Positions 20,836 to 31,868 of a stretch of 64,000 bases of DNA are shown piece after piece. The notes below the pieces were generated by a model that saw only the letters and a list, made by a program, of their open reading frames with translations, made no database searches and was not told where the DNA came from. The position numbers were made by a program, and so were the translations under genes. Positions within the stretch are counted from its first letter, which is position 1; every line of letters begins with the position of its first letter. Origin of the DNA: Orientallactaga sibirica (lineage: Eukaryota; Chordata; Mammalia; Rodentia; Dipodidae); contig JAEOAD010000015.1 in NCBI GenBank assembly GCA_036365145.1, forward strand, positions 14,191,501 through 14,255,500. Direction: 5' to 3'.

Positions 20836-21062
20836 TTTATAATGTTTTTCTTTATGGAAAGAGAGAGAGGAGAGAGAGAGAGGGAGGGAGGGAGAAACAG
20901 ACAGACAGACAATTCATACCAGTGCCTCCTGCTGTTGCAAAGGAACTCCAGATGAATGTGCCACTCTGTGCATCTGGGTCTATGTGGATATTGGAGAATC
21001 TAACCTAGGCCATTAGGCTTTGCAAGCAAGCTCCTTTAAGTATTGAACAATCTCTTTCACCC
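20836..21062 (-). mobile_element. DIP SINE, antisense, with expanded GA tract
   Basis: The antisense CT tract appears as (GAGAGG)n, (GGGA)n and (GACA)n at about 20861-20911. AACTCCAGATGAATGTGCCA, GTGCATCTGGGTC and TTAGGCTTTGCAAGCAAGC follow, and the head ends near AATCTCTTTCACC. The 5' part is diverged. Confidence 0.8.
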
Positions 21063-21229
21063 TGTAATATTTTGTACTGCATCTTCTCTGAGGTTCTTAT
21101 TATTTTGCTTAGATTTATTGTAGTTAACAAAAGCCATCAGAGAAACTTTATGCCTATTTTAATAAGGCTGGTGGCATTGTGATGGTTGAAATTTGTTTTG
21201 GATTTGTGGTTGTTAAGGTGAAAGATTTT

Positions 21230-21382
21230 ATTTTTATAATTTTTTTTCAAGGTATGGTCTTGCTCTAACCCAGGCTGGCCTGGAATTCACTATGTAGTTT
21301 CTGGGTGGTTTGAACTCATGGTGATCCTCCTACCTCTGCCTCCTGAGTACTAGGATGAACAGCATGCACTACCACACCTGGC
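21230..21382 (-). mobile_element. B1 SINE, antisense, with target-site duplication
   Basis: AAGGTATGGTCTTGCTCTAA, GGAATTCACTATGTAGTTTC, CTGCCTCCTGAGTACTAGG, ACCACACCTGGC. It is flanked by AAGGTGAAAGATTTT (21215-21229) and AAGGTGAAATATTTT (21383-21397), a 15-base duplication with one mismatch. Confidence 0.92.
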
Positions 21383-21470
21383 AAGGTGAAATATTTTTAA
21401 ATAAAAATTGATGAGTAAGTTATTCAGACTAATTACATAAACATAATTCTATTTAAAAAAATCTCATTAC

Positions 21471-21680
21471 TGGAGCCAGAGATGGTTCAGCAGTTAAGGT
21501 GCTTGCCTACAAAGCCTAATGACCTAGGTTCTATTCCCTAGTACCCATGTAAGCCAGATGCACAAAGTGGCACATGCATCTGCAGTTTGTTTGCAGTGGC
21601 TGGAGGCCCTGGTGCATCCACTCATATTCTCTCTCTCTCTTCTCTCTGCTTCCAAATAAATAAATAAATTGTTTTTAAAC
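21471..21680 (+). mobile_element. DIP SINE (short form)
   Basis: GGAGCCAGAGATGGTTCAGC, AAGCCAGATGCACAAAGTGG, GGCTGGAGGCCCTGGTGCAT, CT tract, AAATAAATAAATAAA. Possible short duplication ATCTCA on both sides. Confidence 0.9.
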
Positions 21681-22039
21681 ATCTCACTTCCTCAAGCAAG
21701 TTATTTTATAATTCTGTTCTTCATTTTCTTGATATGAAATCTGAGACTAAATAAAGTGAATTACTAAGCTTTTTCAGCTATCCTTCCCTGTGGTTCTGAA
21801 TCTTCCATGGCTGCAGTCTCTCAAACCATTATTCATGTATGAAACTGAGTAACTACTAGGTACAAACATCATGTTTGGTTGTAGGAAATAGCTATCATTT
21901 CCTTAGTTTTCCTATTTTGGACTTTTCCCAAGAACGACTGAAATACTTTTGGACAAGTGAGTGCATATGATTAGAAATAAGAAGAAATAAGGACGACAAA
22001 GGTCATACCTTCATGAGCAAGCAGAATACTATGAGTATG
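21681..22039. other. Single-copy DNA, nothing recognised
   Basis: No feature seen. Confidence 0.4.
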
Positions 22040-22500
22040 TGATAAGCACAATGTCTACATAAAACGGCTTACCTACCCTAAATGTGCTAATGTGGTTAGT
22101 TAGAATTTCCTCCTTAAGATAATTGGCTAAAACCACCCATATCCAAAATGGCCATCTAAATGACCTCTAGCAGACCCCATACTCTGTTTATAATCTAACT
22201 TACATATTAAATGACACCTGCATCAGCCACCATGCCAGGAAGCACTAGCCCATAAAAGCTGCAGAGTTGGTGACCAAATTCTGCAAAATCCCTACCTATT
22301 CCTGAAAAAAGACACAAATATATTCCCTTTCCTTAGCTATCCTCCCCACCTCATTCATTAACACTCTGTGAATTCCCAATCCTTGATAAGTCAAGAAGTT
22401 GATGCGTGAATGAGTCCCTCATTTCCCCAATTTTCAGCCACTCAATAAACATGCTCTTTGCACTCAGTCTCAGATTTGTCTTTGACTTCTTGACACCAAG
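22040..22500 (+). mobile_element. Retroviral-type solo LTR (candidate)
   Basis: The stretch has LTR architecture: AT-rich U3, a TATA-like GCCCATAAAAGCTGCAGAG at 22250, and a polyadenylation signal in CCACTCAATAAACATGC at 22440 followed by a GT/CT-rich segment. It ends near GACTTCTTGACACCAAGTAG, which resembles an LTR edge next to a primer-binding site. No gag, pol or env-like frame follows. I cannot name the family. Confidence 0.5.
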
Positions 22501-23044
22501 TAGAGAAAGATTCCTTTTGTGGAGTCTCCTCCTTAAGAGATGGGCCAAAAAACTTGTTAGGAACATTCAACTGAATACACTGAGCAAGGCCAGGGAGGAA
22601 GCGAACATGGTTGGTGCATTTTCCAGTATATGTCAGGTTTGCAAACTGCTATTTGCTCTTCCTTCTCAAAGTTTTTTTTTTTTTTTTAATCTATACTATT
22701 TGATTTGGATACTTTTTCTGTTATATCCACATTTCCTTTTAATTTTTCATTATTTTAAATAATTTATATTGTAAATGCTGTCATATGAATCTAATTTAAA
22801 TACTAATTGTTATTCAGCTGTAGCAGTTTGTGAAACCTTTCTGTTTATTTCTGATTTACAGTGTTTTTTCAAAATTATATTATTATATGTGCCCTTGTTT
22901 TTCTTCCCTTATACCTTGTGCTTGAGTAAGAAATGTTTTGATGTATACAAGGGTATAGTGGAAAGAACATTGACTATGAACCAAGGAGATCTGAGAGCCC
23001 GGATAAAAAGTCACTTGTAACAACTGTAAAAAGTTCAGGAAATA
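22501..23044. other. Single-copy DNA with a T16 tract
   Basis: The T tract at about 22672-22688 is followed by AT-rich sequence. No repeat is recognised. The 118-codon frame at 22406-22762 runs from the LTR into this DNA and is accidental. Confidence 0.4.
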
Positions 23045-23867
23045 TATATGTGGTCTTTTATTACCTCACCCCTATTCCCATTTCCCTGAGGGGCCTCCTC
23101 AGTTGGGTTATAAGATTCACTGTGGGGTCATGAAGGCCTCAGTCAGTCCCACTGGGGTAGTGAGGGTACCATGCCTCAGGGTATTCCTGCCCACTCTGTG
23201 GCTTTTACAATATTTTTGCTTACCCCACCCCCTTCTGCAATGTTCCCTGAACCATGACAGGCCTGGTGGCAGTCCGATTTAGTGTTTAGTTCTTTGTAGC
23301 CTCTGAATGTCTGCTTTGATAGGTTTGCTTGATCATTGTGTCTTCAATCATCACCTTGGAACTGGTTGTTAGGCTTGCAGTAAGAGCAGGGTTTCTGGCA
23401 CACTGCCACTGTAAGTTCTCCTGGGCCCTGACAGGTGTAGAAGAGGTGGCAAGTCTCATGGTGGGCAGTTGGTTATCTTCTTGTCTCATCTATGGATCTC
23501 AACCCTCCTCCATTTTCTCAGCCATCTGTAAAATAAAGCAGATTCTCCAACTAAGAGTGAGAGCAGCTTGGGTTAAAGGGGGGGTATGCAAAGTTATTTG
23601 AGAGATTTTTGGATTTTTCTCTCCTTTAGAGAACAGAGGGGTCTTCTCTCTGAAGTATGACTTTTCTGACTATGGAAATCTGACTTGATTTCTAGTACCA
23701 GGTATAAGTTCTCTCTCACTGAGTGGGCCTCATGTCCAATCAGAGAAGTTGGTTACCCACAGAGGTTGTGTGCCACTTTCCACAAGTGTGTACTTCTTGT
23801 CCAGCTGGTTGATTTTGTAGTCTGCAAGGTCCCCTGCTTATTCATGCTCTTGGTGACCCTTTTCTTC
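23045..23867 (-). mobile_element. L1 3' UTR, antisense, 5'-truncated
   Basis: CCCACTCTGTGGCTTTTACA, CCCACCCCCTTCTGCAATG, AAATAAAGCAGATTCTCCAA and CAGAGGTTGTGTGCCACTTT align in order with the other UTR copies (for example 12935-14230 and 33386-34232). No ORF2 is included. Confidence 0.75.
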
Positions 23868-24659
23868 ACATTTTACTGGAGGAAATAACATGTGATTATA
23901 GTATTTATCTTATTGATCTGTTATTAAGATCTACAGATTAGTAATGAAACAGTTTAACTTCATAGTAATATAAATATATTTCAGGGTAACTTTTGGTGTT
24001 TCTTTTACAATATTTATTTTAGATAAAGTTTATAATTGGTATTTTGGTTGGTCCTGATATATTGACTAGGGGAAATTTATACTTTTATTTGATGGCACTT
24101 AAATTTCTTTGATAATATTGATCCATTTGTTTATTTATATGTTTTTCATTTATTCAGCCTTCTTTTATAACTTCTATATTTAATATTACATTATTTAGGT
24201 CAGGCTTGATACTCACTAGATTAATTCATGAATATTCTATTTTTATGCAAAGAGATAGTAGAAAGTAAAAATATGTTTTAGACAGCTTGACAGGAAACAG
24301 TGTTAGAAATGTTTCAATTAGAGAAACTCAAAATATTGCTTTTATTAAGGAATTCATGGAATGTTTTGAAAATATTTGCTCAAGTTATTCACTCTTAAAT
24401 CATCCAGTTAATATTTTGACAGCTCTATCCATTGTGAATTCATTATTTGTTGAATTACATTCTGTGCAAGAAAAAAAATCACTTGACATTTTAAAATATA
24501 TTGGTAAATAACATAGTAGGAATAAGGCCTACTGCAATGGTAGATGCCTTTTTGAGATAAATGACTATTTCCTTTCTTATGCTTCAGCTACTTTCAAACA
24601 AGCTCAATTAACAAAAGAATAACCAAGAAGGTGTTTTTAATTGGTTGGACAATAACAAT
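23868..24659. other. Single-copy AT-rich DNA
   Basis: No repeat recognised. A 74-codon frame at 24287-24511 has a protein-like composition but no identifiable family and no support on either side. Confidence 0.4.
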
Positions 24660-24830
24660 GGCCCAAATCATGGGCATTCAGTGTATACTAGGAAGAGCAC
24701 ACCACAGAAATTCCTTTAATTCTCAGGGAACCCTAACAAGGTAAATGTCAAGAACTCAGTTTTACAGATGGATACCCTGCTCAAATCACCTAGCCCAGAG
24801 CTTTTCCTCCCCACCCACACAGCCTGTGCT
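24660..24830 (-). mobile_element. MIR SINE fragment, antisense
   Basis: CTTTAATTCTCAGGGAACCC, CAGTTTTACAGATGGATACC and AAATCACCTAGCCCAGAGC follow the antisense 3' half of MIR (TTTAATCCTCACAACAACCC, TTTTACAGATGAGGAAAC). Confidence 0.65.
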
Positions 24831-25034
24831 GGTTCCCTCCACAGTCATTGCCTCCCATTTACAGAAAACCAATCAAGCAGCTAGGAAAGGTTGGAGCATC
24901 TCTAGACACATTAGCAAACATTTGTAGCATGTTGTTCCTGCAAAAAGTAGGGACTCTCAGTTCTTTCCTATATGAGGGAGTGCAAAGAACAGCCTGTGCA
25001 CCACATATATACCACATCTTAAAAATGGCTTTTG

Positions 25035-25295
25035 GGCTGGAGATAAGGCTTAGCTGTTAAGGCGCCTGCCTCCTAAGCCTAAGAACGCCTGTTCCAATCT
25101 CCAAGTCCCACGTTTAGCCAGATGCAAAGTGACGCAAGGGCGCAATGCCGCACTTGACCACAGGGGGCGCACGCATCTGGATTTCGTTCACAGCAGCTGA
25201 GAGACTACTGGCGCACCCATTCTCTATCTGTCTTCCTCTCCCTCTCTCTCTGTCTCTCTCTCTATGTCTCTCTCCAAATAAAAAAGACTTTTAAG
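25035..25295 (+). mobile_element. DIP SINE, long CpG-rich form
   Basis: GGGCTGGAGATAAGGCTTAG, TTTAGCCAGATGCAAAGTGA, then a GC-rich insert absent from the short form (CGCAAGGGCGCAATGCCG, then CACAGGGGGCGCACGC), CTGGATTTCGTTCACAGC, CT tract, CCAAATAAAAAAG. It keeps many CpGs, suggesting a young copy. The copy at 45575-45865 belongs to the same subfamily. Confidence 0.92.
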
Positions 25296-26111
25296 TAAAT
25301 TAGAGAAAATATTTACTTTCCCACAGCCCCCACTACAGATAAACACACTAATTCATATGCAAATGCACACTTAGACACTGTGTATTAGCTTCATAAAGGG
25401 TCCAGTTTCTTTTTGCAAAATCATATTTACCTTTATTGGTTTGTTTAAAATTGACATGTTTTAACTGTCAACTTTCTGAAGACAACATGACTGTCAGTTT
25501 ATTGAAGATTTTTTCAGTACAAACTTACTTAATTGTCTTGTTTTGAAGAGCTGAAAAGAATCACAAAAAAAGCGAATGAGTAACTCACATGAATGTTCCA
25601 CCAAGCATACAAAAGGCATGTATAGGAAATATAACAATTCTCATCCATTTAGACTGCATTATAATATGATTATCATACAAAAGGTGAAGTGATATTTATG
25701 TATTTACTCACTAGTACAAAACAAAATCTTTGGTTTTTGCTGTGGCTAAATATTTCCTCTCAGCCTTCCCTACACATATGTCAGAAAATCACTTTTGCGA
25801 ACACTTTATTGTATTGCAGAACATATAATATTATATTCAATGATTCACTACAAATACACTCTCGACATACATGTATGTGCTCCTATTTGAAGCCCCAACA
25901 ACAATCAACAGAGGTCTCTATTCATAATACATGTAAATCAATGTGCTACTATTTATTTATACCTATTTAAATAGGTATAAATAGATAAAATAGCTAAAAC
26001 TGAATAAATGTTGATTTAATAATACATTAGAATATGTCCAGTATTGTTTTCCAAAAGTAATAGTAGTTACTAAGAAATTATTGAATTCAAATTTTAGAAT
26101 TATTGAGATAT
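25296..26111. other. Single-copy AT-rich DNA with a 30-base palindrome
   Basis: No repeat family or gene recognised. A perfect palindrome lies at 25954-25983. Confidence 0.45.
25954..25983. repeat. Perfect 30-base palindrome
   Basis: The half-sites are TATTTATACCTATTT and AAATAGGTATAAATA with no spacer, so all 15 pairs match. It could extrude as a short cruciform or be a chance AT-rich palindrome. No flanking gene suggests an operator role. Confidence 0.98.
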
Positions 26112-26127
26112 AAAAATGACTGTATAG

Positions 26128-26345
26128 GGCTGGAAGATGGCTTAGTGGTTAAGGAACTTGCCTGCCAAGACTAAGGACCCAAGTTTGATTCTCCAGATCC
26201 CACTTAAACCAGAGGTAAAAAGGTGAGGCAGGTGCAAAGTCTCACATGCCCATTAGGTGGCACAAATGCCTGGAGTTTGATTTCACTGGATGAGGCCCTG
26301 GCATGCCACTTCTCTCTCACACTCTGTAAAATAATAATAAAAATG

Positions 26346-26376
<31 letters not shown>

Positions 26377-26384
26377 AAAAATGA
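26128..26384 (+). mobile_element. DIP SINE (long form) with A27 tail
   Basis: GGCTGGAAGATGGCTTAGTG, AAGGTGAGGCAGGTGCAAAG, TTAGGTGGCACAAATGCCTG, a short CT tract, ATAATAATAAAAATG, then about 27 A residues at 26347-26373. The 16-base repeat AAAAATGACTGTATAG (26112-26127) recurs as AAAAATGAGTGTATAG at 26531-26546 beyond a B1. This marks the DIP target-site duplication, split by the B1. Confidence 0.9.
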
Positions 26385-26530
26385 GCTGGGCATGGTGGTG
26401 CACACTTTTAATCCCAGCACTTCAGAGGTAGAGATAGGAGGATCACTGTGAATTCAAGGCCACCCTGAGACTGACTACATAGTGAATTTCAGGTCAGCCT
26501 GAGCTAGAGTGAGACGCTACCTGAAAAAAA
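26385..26530 (+). mobile_element. B1 SINE inserted in the DIP tail
   Basis: GCTGGGCATGGTGGTGCACA, TTTTAATCCCAGCACTTCAG, TCAGGTCAGCCTGAGCTAGA and an A tail. ATGAG occurs on both sides, consistent with insertion into the A-rich tail of the DIP element. Confidence 0.92.
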
Positions 26531-26621
26531 AAAAATGAGTGTATAGGATTGAATAAGTTTATTGGCTATTTTCAGTGAGAAACATTTTGAGATTTTTTTC
26601 CCAGCATGAAACTGGGTAGGG

Positions 26622-26740
26622 TCCTGGAGACATGGCTCAGCAATTAAAGGTACTTGCTTGCCAGCCTCCTGGTGCAAGTTTGATTCCCCAGCACCCATGT
26701 AAAGCTGGATGCTTAGTGACACACTTGTCCTCTAGGAATG
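26622..26740 (+). mobile_element. B4/B2-type SINE head fragment
   Basis: TCCTGGAGACATGGCTCAGC, GTACTTGCTTGCC and GATTCCCCAGCACCCATGTA are the tRNA-like head. The rest is absent or decayed. Confidence 0.65.
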
Positions 26741-26866
26741 GTTTTATTCTTAACAACAGTAAAGGAAGCAAACTATAATATATAAGAACCTATTTCAGAA
26801 GGAAACACATTAGTGTGTTTGAAGTAAAAAAAATGAGATGTTAAACATCCTTTACATAAAATATGC

Positions 26867-26870
<4 letters not shown>

Positions 26871-26932
<62 letters not shown>
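26871..26932. repeat. (TG)31 microsatellite
   Basis: An uninterrupted TG tract of about 62 bases, the longest in the window. Such length is usually highly polymorphic and can adopt Z-DNA. Confidence 0.98.
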
Positions 26933-26933
<1 letters not shown>

Positions 26934-27735
26934 ATACATAAATTCACATACATAAACTCACATACATACTTACCTACTTCTTCTTTATGAAAGGTTCAAT
27001 TTTGAGTTAGGAAATTACTTTACTAGCTGAAATTGCTAGACCAAAAATATGAACCTTAAACCAGATTATGGTTTAGCTTCATGCCATATTTTTCTCTTTT
27101 TCTAATACTCAGTGAACTAAAACAGAAAAATATAAGCCTCTTTCCTTTAGACACTTTGCATTTCTCTTAAAAATATACATAGTTTCAGAAGCAGCACTTA
27201 AATGTATCAACATAAAGTTATTAAGCAATGGCTAGGGTAGCACAACGAATTTAAATTCATAACTTGAGCTACTGCTTACAAACCAACCCCACCATCTAAG
27301 CACTGTGTTTTTCTGTAAGTCTTTGTCTTCTAAACCATAAATATTTCTGTATTACTGGTAGTAGAGCTGAGCACACAAAGTTGTTTTTGCTTTTTGCTGT
27401 ATGAGAATTGATTAGTACAGTGGTTTATAAATGTCCTAAAACAAAGCAATGCATCTTTATAAAAATAAATGCTGATAATTATAATGATACTGATATTTAT
27501 ACCTGCAACGCAATTTTCCCTCTTTGTATTTATAAGACCCCATAGTAAGATGGAGATGCAGGTAGATGGGTTGAGGACACGGTCGTCCTTTTTGTTATAT
27601 AAGCAAAGTTGTTAGGTGCTTCCAGAGAGATTGCTTAATAAACAGGCAAATTGGCTCATGTATCCTCCTTTCTACTCTCATTCCCTCCCTTCTGCCCAAA
27701 GCACAGATCCCACCTGGAACAGTGATAGACCTTGT
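26933..27735. other. Single-copy DNA, nothing recognised
   Basis: No repeat family, exon or RNA gene seen. Confidence 0.4.
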
Positions 27736-28092
27736 AGCAGACAGCTTCAAGTTTGCTGAGATGAACTTCCAGACCAGGCACAGTTATGGAGGAAGGAATT
27801 TATTGAAGCTTATAGATCCAGGGAAAGTTCCATAAAGGCAGAAGAAGCTGGCCTGCTCTTATATAACCAGGCAAGAGAGAGCCAGAAAGCCAAAAAGCCA
27901 AAAACCACACAGCACACTTCAGGAACTCCAGCTAGGCACACTTTGCATATCTTTAGATTGAAATCACAAACCCACCACCACACCTTAAGATCCACCCAGT
28001 GACACTGCTTCCAGCCAGGTGGCTGCAGATGCAAACAACAAACTAATAAAACACCAAATATATTGGGGACCATTTATTCAAACTACCACAGA
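27736..28092 (-). mobile_element. ORR1-like MaLR LTR, antisense, near complete
   Basis: TGTAGCAGACAGCTTCAAG begins the plus-strand view and AACTACCACA ends it, so in sense orientation the LTR runs from TGTGGTAG to CTGCTACA, the TG...CA ends of an LTR. Inside are GGAATTTATTGAAGCTTATA (antisense polyadenylation region) and CATATCTTTAGATTGAAATC. Four other copies occur in the window. No internal region adjoins, so it is a solo LTR. Confidence 0.8.
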
Positions 28093-28754
28093 CTGAAACA
28101 CACATGTTAAGGAGAGAGAAAGAGAACTCAGCATCCAAACCATTGCAAACAGAACTTGCTACCAGACCTTGCCTTTTTATGAGGAACAGAATATAAACAT
28201 ACCTTTTACCCACCTGTATTTGCCAGGATTTCTATTGATAACAGGGACTGCAACTCTTAATTGATAAAAATGCGACTTCAGATAAAAATAACCTGGGAAG
28301 TCTTTGAGGAGAACACTGAGTTTTGGAAACAGCAATGGTTTATTATCTTCATAGTTTGGCCCTTGCTGATCAATGAGCTCACTGAAAAAAGGGACACTGT
28401 CACAATGTGTTGTATGTTCTGAATGCCCACTGAATGTAACCCATATATGATGTTTATTAAATGCATGGTAAACGAAAACAAATGAATATGTGAATTAACA
28501 GGATATATTGGTCCTTTCTCAGCACTGGGAAAATCACCTCTTTGCTCTGGGGAATTTCCTGACACAGAGCTTCCATGTATGGTAGTAAAAGGCTGCGTGG
28601 ATCTGTTGTACTAGCCTGGAGTCTCAGGTCTGCTCCCTGATCACAAAACCGCTGAGCTGGAAAGAGCATTGTGTTGCCCTGAGCTGCCACGGGGTGCAAT
28701 TTGTCATGTCCTTTCTAGTCGCTTTCTAAGGAAGTACCATTGGATAGATACTTG
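28093..28754. other. Single-copy DNA, nothing recognised
   Basis: Minus-strand frames of 80-95 codons overlap here but share no recognisable domain. Confidence 0.4.
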
Positions 28755-28915
28755 TATTAGGAAGGCAGAGTGAAAGCTTTTCTAAATCTCGGTTTTCCTC
28801 TTTCCAAAATAGGAATTACATCTAGGTCATAGGGCTGATATGAAGACTGACATAAGTAAACTATTAAGCACATGCCTGTCCCATAGCAACCTCTCAATAA
28901 AAGGCAATTCTAATG
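28755..28915 (+). mobile_element. MIR SINE fragment
   Basis: CTCGGTTTTCCTCTTTCCAA, GGTCATAGGGCTGATATGAA and CCATAGCAACCTCTCAATAA follow the 3' half of sense MIR. Confidence 0.7.
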
Positions 28916-29384
28916 TTAGACCATGTAATATTACATTGATGTTACATAAAGTACGTTGCGAATAATTTTTAGGGTATTTCAAGGTTGCATAAAGAAGAAA
29001 GGTTTACTTTGGAATAAAACATCTCTGAAACAGGACTTAATTTACAATATATATTGCTCAAGAAGCATCTGTATTCTGGAAATGACTACTGATGAACCTT
29101 TGACTTCTCCCAGTGGATGGAAACAAGAACCACACTGATCCAGAATGCAACACATCCAGACTCCCTCCCATTATACAAACAAAAAGAAATATGGGCAGAA
29201 GCCAGCCACTACAGTTTTCATCATCTCTTCCTTGCCAATGCCCCTTTCTCTTCCTTCCTGAGCTATTTTTAAGATGCAGTGAATCAAATTATTTCAGCAA
29301 GAATAGGCTTTCATCCTCACATTTCAAAAAGATTGATGTTCATATTAATTATGGACCAGCTCTGTCTCTTTCCTCCAGCAGTTC
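28916..29384. other. Single-copy DNA, nothing recognised
   Basis: A 107-codon frame at 29113-29436 ends in the T tract of the next feature and is judged accidental. Confidence 0.4.
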
Positions 29385-29990
29385 TTTTTTTTTTTTTTTT
29401 TTTGCTGCTGCTTTAAAACATCTTTATTCATTTTAAAGTCACCTCTTAATCAATTTTTGAGTTCCAGGTGGTTTGTGGAGATGGAGAGCTAACTACACAA
29501 AATATCATAACTGCTGCTTAAGTTTTCAGTGGCTATTTCAAATCAGATTCAACAGTACCATTTCACAACCTACTGCCACATAGCCTGCTAGTTAAATCCA
29601 GACAGGTTAGACAAATATGTCCATTTATCTGTTGAGAAGTAAACACACCATCAGAAATTCCCTGTAATAAATGGGTCTGATGTCTCTGTAGTCTACTTCT
29701 ATTATTCATCACCATTCTGTCCTATGTTCTAGGTACCTGCACTGGCAGGTCTCAACTGCACTACATTCTTCTGAACATCCATGGCCTTGCTAAGCTCCAT
29801 CTGCCTGTAATCAACTCAGTATGCCAGTCACCATGCTTTCTTCTTCACTTCTATTTGTCCTGACAGACTTGACTCTTTTCCTCGTGGCATCTAAGCCATA
29901 ATTGTGTGTCATTTTTGATGGTCATTGCAAACTTCATCCTTATTAGTTCCAATTGCACTTCCTACTTAGAGGATTTGATTTTAACCTAAG
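29385..29990 (-). pseudogene. Possible processed retrocopy (mRNA 3' end), antisense
   Basis: On the minus strand an AATAAA signal (29423-29428) is followed 19 bases later by a 19-base A tract (29385-29403), the layout of a reverse-transcribed polyadenylated mRNA. The upstream sequence matches no repeat elsewhere in the window and has no long open frame, so it may be mostly 3' UTR. I cannot name the parent gene, and no clear target-site duplication is seen. The 5' limit is a guess. It could instead be an unrecognised LINE end. Confidence 0.45.
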
Positions 29991-30164
29991 AGTTATGTAA
30001 AAATAGTGGCATGTCTGGGTTGTTTACCTCTAAGCAGGGAATGATAGGATACATTAGAAATTCTCTAGCTGTTCTGTGAATAGAATATGTGTTGACAGAA
30101 TGGTGGAAAACTAAAGTTGGAGTCAATGAAACTATAAGGTACATAGATTACAGGTAATCATGAT

Positions 30165-30296
30165 CCAATAGGAATAGCTCCAGGAGAACAAGACAGGCAC
30201 TGTCTCAAACAAGGTGGAAAGAGAGGACTGACACCTTGAGGTTGTCCTCTGGCCTCTATATGCATGTCATGGTGAGTGTGCATACACACACCCTCT
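30165..30296 (+). mobile_element. B4/RSINE1-like SINE, 3' end
   Basis: GGCACTGTCTCAAACAAGGT, GAGGTTGTCCTCTGGCCTCT and ATATGCATG followed by a CA-rich tail. Confidence 0.65.
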
Positions 30297-31008
30297 CTTT
30301 TTTTTTTAATTTTATTTAAAAAATTTTTGTATTAGTTATCTATATAATGTACATAAAGCAATGATGGTACCATCGTTAGCCTTCTCCCTGCCCTCCCCTC
30401 TTCGGGGATTGTGGGTCTTGCATTGTGGGGATATCCATCAGTTATGGGGGTGAGGCAATGTCTTTGTGCCTAATGACCCAACTTATGGCTCTAACAATCT
30501 TTCTGCCCCCTCTTCCACGAATTTCCCTAAGCCATGTTGGGTCTGTTTCAGTGATGAGGTCATGGGAGTCTCTGTGTCTCTGGATCTCTGGTTTGGTAGG
30601 GGTTGAGAGTTCTCTGTGTCTGTCTCCTTCACCCCTGTGTTGATACCAGGTTCACTGAGAAAGCAGCACTCTTGCTCGTTTCCCCAATTATTCTATGGGT
30701 TCAGCTGGTGCCCTGGTGAGGTGCAAAGGGCTGATTCCCTCCTCAGGTTCTACATCCATCTGAAAAAGAGAAGCAAATTCTCGAACAGAGAGTGAGTTCA
30801 GTGCAAGATATATGGATAACCATTATTGTTTTAGAGAGCATTTAATGGGTGTAGGCTTTCCTGTATCCCACTATTGGTGGGAGCTTGATATTGGAGAGCA
30901 AACTCATATTGGATATGGTTCTGACTTGTTTTCCAGTTCCAGGTATGGGTTCCATCCCACTGAGCAGATCCGTTAGCCACATCAAGAGCAGTTGGTAAAC
31001 CACCCACA
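30297..31008 (-). mobile_element. L1 3' UTR, antisense, 5'-truncated
   Basis: A T-rich start, then TACCATCGTTAGCCTTCTCC, AATCTTTCTGCCCCCTCTTC, TCTGTGTCTCTGGATCTCTG and AAGAGCAGTTGGTAAACCAC. It is closely similar in order and sequence to 32445-33221 and 8098-8800. No ORF2 is included. Confidence 0.85.
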
Positions 31009-31782
31009 TTTATAGTAAATGATTCTTTAACATGAAACCCCAAGAAATATGCAAAAATCACTTTTCACTCATAATCAAGTTCAACAAATTCAAAGAAAAA
31101 AATTAAAATATGTATGTATATCTATATTCAAACAATTGAAGATTCATTTTTTTAAATTAGCCACATAATTTAAAACATTAAATTTCTTAGATTTAATTTA
31201 ACAAAAGATATGGAAAGCATCTAAATTTAAGCCATAAAATATATTTAAAAGAAACTGAAGGAAACCAAAGAACTTTATGGTATATGTCATCTTCATGGGT
31301 TAGATAGAAGATCAAATTGTTAAGATAGCTATAGATTTCACACAATCCTAGCTAAAATTTCTGCCAGCAGTCTTGAGAAGCAAGCATCTTTAACCATTGA
31401 ATTTCTTCCCAACCCCTTATACAGAGTTTTGAAGCAGAATGAAAAAACAGGGTTTAGACTGATAATAGTCCAGCAAGTCTAGTGTTGAAGAAAAAGTCTG
31501 GGGACTTATGTTTACCTTTTGTACAGTAGTTAGGGGTGAAATGTAATCAAGAAAATGCATAGAGGAAACACTGATTTAACAATGCTGTTTTAAGCATTAG
31601 CAGGAACTGAAAGATTTAAACTAATACCTCAAACAAGAGATTGTATAAAGGAAAAAATGATTAAATTAACTAATATTTTCAATGTACAGAGGATGATATT
31701 AAATATTTAAACAATAATTTATAGCTTAAAATTGAGTTATGAGCTTATATTTTGGAAATTTGAGGAAAGCTATTGAAAGATA
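31009..31782. other. Single-copy AT-rich DNA
   Basis: Nothing recognised. Confidence 0.4.
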
Positions 31783-31868
31783 CAAACAGTGGCTGGGTAA
31801 AACACCCAAGTGATAGAGCCTTTGAGTCACATGATGCCATGGGTTGGATCCCCAGCATCACCAAAGAA
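31783..31868 (+). mobile_element. ID-like SINE
   Basis: AGTGGCTGGGTAAAACACCC, GTGATAGAGCCTTTGAGTC and GGGTTGGATCCCCAGCATCA follow the tRNA-Ala-derived ID layout (A and B boxes, CCCCAGCA end). Confidence 0.6.
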
